Origin: Alphaproteobacteria bacterium
GTDB taxonomy: Bacteria > Pseudomonadota > Alphaproteobacteria > Elsterales > Elsteraceae
Reading direction: 5' to 3'
Length of the DNA stretch: 6,016 nt
Assembly (NCBI GenBank): GCA_013297545.1
Contig: JAAFHH010000032.1
Coordinates: 7,716-13,731 of the forward strand
The notes under the pieces were generated by a model. The model saw nothing but the letters and a program-made list of their open reading frames with translations. It had not been told where the DNA came from and searched no databases. The position numbers and the translations under genes are program-made. Positions 5,252 to 6,016 of the stretch are shown here, piece by piece (positions within the stretch are counted from its first letter, which is position 1; the number at the start of each line of letters is the position of its first letter).

Positions 5252-6016
5252 TGCTGCGGCCACGCCGTTGGGGGGCACGGGGCAGCCAGTCGGCACCGCG
5301 CTTGCGCGGCTTGTCGATCAACCGGCTGCTGCCCAATGTTTTGACCCTGGCGGCACTCTCGGCCGGATTGACCGCGATCCGTTTCGGGTTGGAGGGGCGT
5401 TGGCAGATCGCGGTTGGGGCGGTGCTGCTGGCCATGGTGCTCGATGGCCTCGATGGCCGGGTTGCGCGGTTGATGAACGCGACCTCGCGCTTCGGCGCGG
5501 AACTCGACAGCTTGTCCGACTTCGTGTGCTTCGGCGTGGTGCCGGGCGTGTTGTTGTACTTGTGGATCCGCGATGGCGGCGGGGGCCTCGCCTGGGCGGC
5601 CGTGCTGATCTACGCGGTCTGCACCGCCCTGCGGCTGGCGCGCTTCAACGTCGCGCTGGATGACGTCGACCGGCCGGCCTGGACGCATCACTTCTTTTCC
5701 GGCATGCCGTCGCCGGCGGGCGCGGGCTTGGCGTTGCTGCCGATGATCGCGAGTTTCGATCTCGAATGGAGTGCGCTGCAGAGCCCGCTGCTGGTGGGGG
5801 CCTGGCTGGTCCTCGTCGGCCTCGGCATGGTCAGCCGCCTGCCGACCTTTTCCGGCAAGCGCCTGCGCGTGAAGCGCCAGCAGGTGCCGCTGGTGCTGGT
5901 CGCGATGGCCGGGATCGCCGCCGGCTTGGCGACGGAGCCGTGGCTCACCCTGTTGGCACTCGGTCTGGCGTATCTCGCCTCCGTGCCGATTGCCGTCGTG
6001 CAGGCACGCCGGCTCG
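5251..6016 (+). CDS. pssA: CDP-diacylglycerol-serine O-phosphatidyltransferase (3' end outside window)
   Basis: This membrane enzyme transfers a phosphatidyl group from CDP-diacylglycerol to serine, making phosphatidylserine, the substrate of the neighbouring psd product. The window holds 255 codons, most of the protein, before the right edge cuts it. The CDP-alcohol phosphatidyltransferase signature is complete: DGLDGRVAR (65-73), then 8 residues, Gly82, Asp86 and Asp90, with Asp65, Asp68, Asp86 and Asp90 as the metal and catalytic residues. RLARFN (128-133) and FSGMPSPAGA (149-158) match the PssA subgroup rather than phosphatidylglycerophosphate synthase. Several hydrophobic helices are evident, for example 26-45, 51-67, 91-106, 113-132 and further ones after 155. 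A basic N-terminal tail of about 20 residues precedes the first helix. The ATG at 5251 shares its A with the psd TGA and has no separate strong ribosome binding site. Confidence 0.94.
   Translation, partial: MLRPRRWGARGSQSAPRLRGLSINRLLPNVLTLAALSAGLTAIRFGLEGRWQIAVGAVLLAMVLDGLDGRVARLMNATSRFGAELDSLSDFVCFGVVPGVLLYLWIRDGGGGLAWAAVLIYAVCTALRLARFNVALDDVDRPAWTHHFFSGMPSPAGAGLALLPMIASFDLEWSALQSPLLVGAWLVLVGLGMVSRLPTFSGKRLRVKRQQVPLVLVAMAGIAAGLATEPWLTLLALGLAYLASVPIAVVQARRL

Noticed and set aside
5134..5691. Minus-strand open frame across psd and pssA (185 codons)
   Set aside because: It runs opposite two genes with complete catalytic signatures and has no motif or start signal of its own.
1..6016. Search for a novel defence, mobile or RNA-based system
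   Set aside because: No transposase, integrase, toxin-antitoxin pair, reverse transcriptase, spaced direct repeats or tRNA-like structure is visible; the genes are mainly core metabolism and envelope.

Overview
The window reads as chromosomal housekeeping DNA from a GC-rich alphaproteobacterium. Three things point there: the sequence and length type of the short phosphatidylserine decarboxylase and its overlap with pssA, the yicC-gmk pair whose guanylate kinase carries an SPSGAGKTT P-loop, and a periplasmic cytochrome c'. A Rhodospirillales- or Acetobacteraceae-like source is plausible, but genus or order cannot be settled from this sequence. Eight protein genes fill nearly the whole window. 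There is no tRNA, rRNA, CRISPR array, insertion sequence, phage gene or recognisable defence system.

Layout from left to right: (1) the 5' part of a minus-strand dienelactone hydrolase-family gene with a twin-arginine-type signal peptide, cut by the left edge; (2) a 123-bp divergent spacer; (3) the plus-strand pair yicC (endoribonuclease family) and gmk (guanylate kinase), overlapping at ATGA; (4) a minus-strand cytochrome c' gene whose stop codon overlaps that of gmk; (5) a 205-bp divergent spacer; (6) a plus-strand gene for a membrane-anchored protein with two Ala/Pro linkers, two Ig-like modules and a C-terminal LysM domain; (7) a minus-strand gene for an unrecognised 149-residue protein, 3 bp from the LysM gene stop; (8) a 114-bp divergent spacer; (9) the plus-strand pair psd and pssA, overlapping at TGATG, with pssA cut by the right edge.

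Functionally, psd and pssA encode two consecutive steps of phosphatidylethanolamine synthesis (CDP-diacylglycerol to phosphatidylserine to phosphatidylethanolamine). yicC and gmk combine RNA turnover with GMP-to-GDP conversion. The LysM protein probably ties the inner membrane to peptidoglycan, and the cytochrome c' is a periplasmic haem protein probably involved in binding nitric oxide or carbon monoxide. The hydrolase is exported.

The layout alternates strands, giving three divergent spacers and two convergent junctions. Both convergent junctions are almost without spacing, and each carries a small inverted repeat containing both stop codons. The items most worth a second look are those junction hairpins, the architecture of the LysM protein, the unrecognised gene divergent from psd, and GC-rich hairpins placed just before the ribosome binding sites of yicC and psd. 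I found no convincing evidence of a new multi-gene system.
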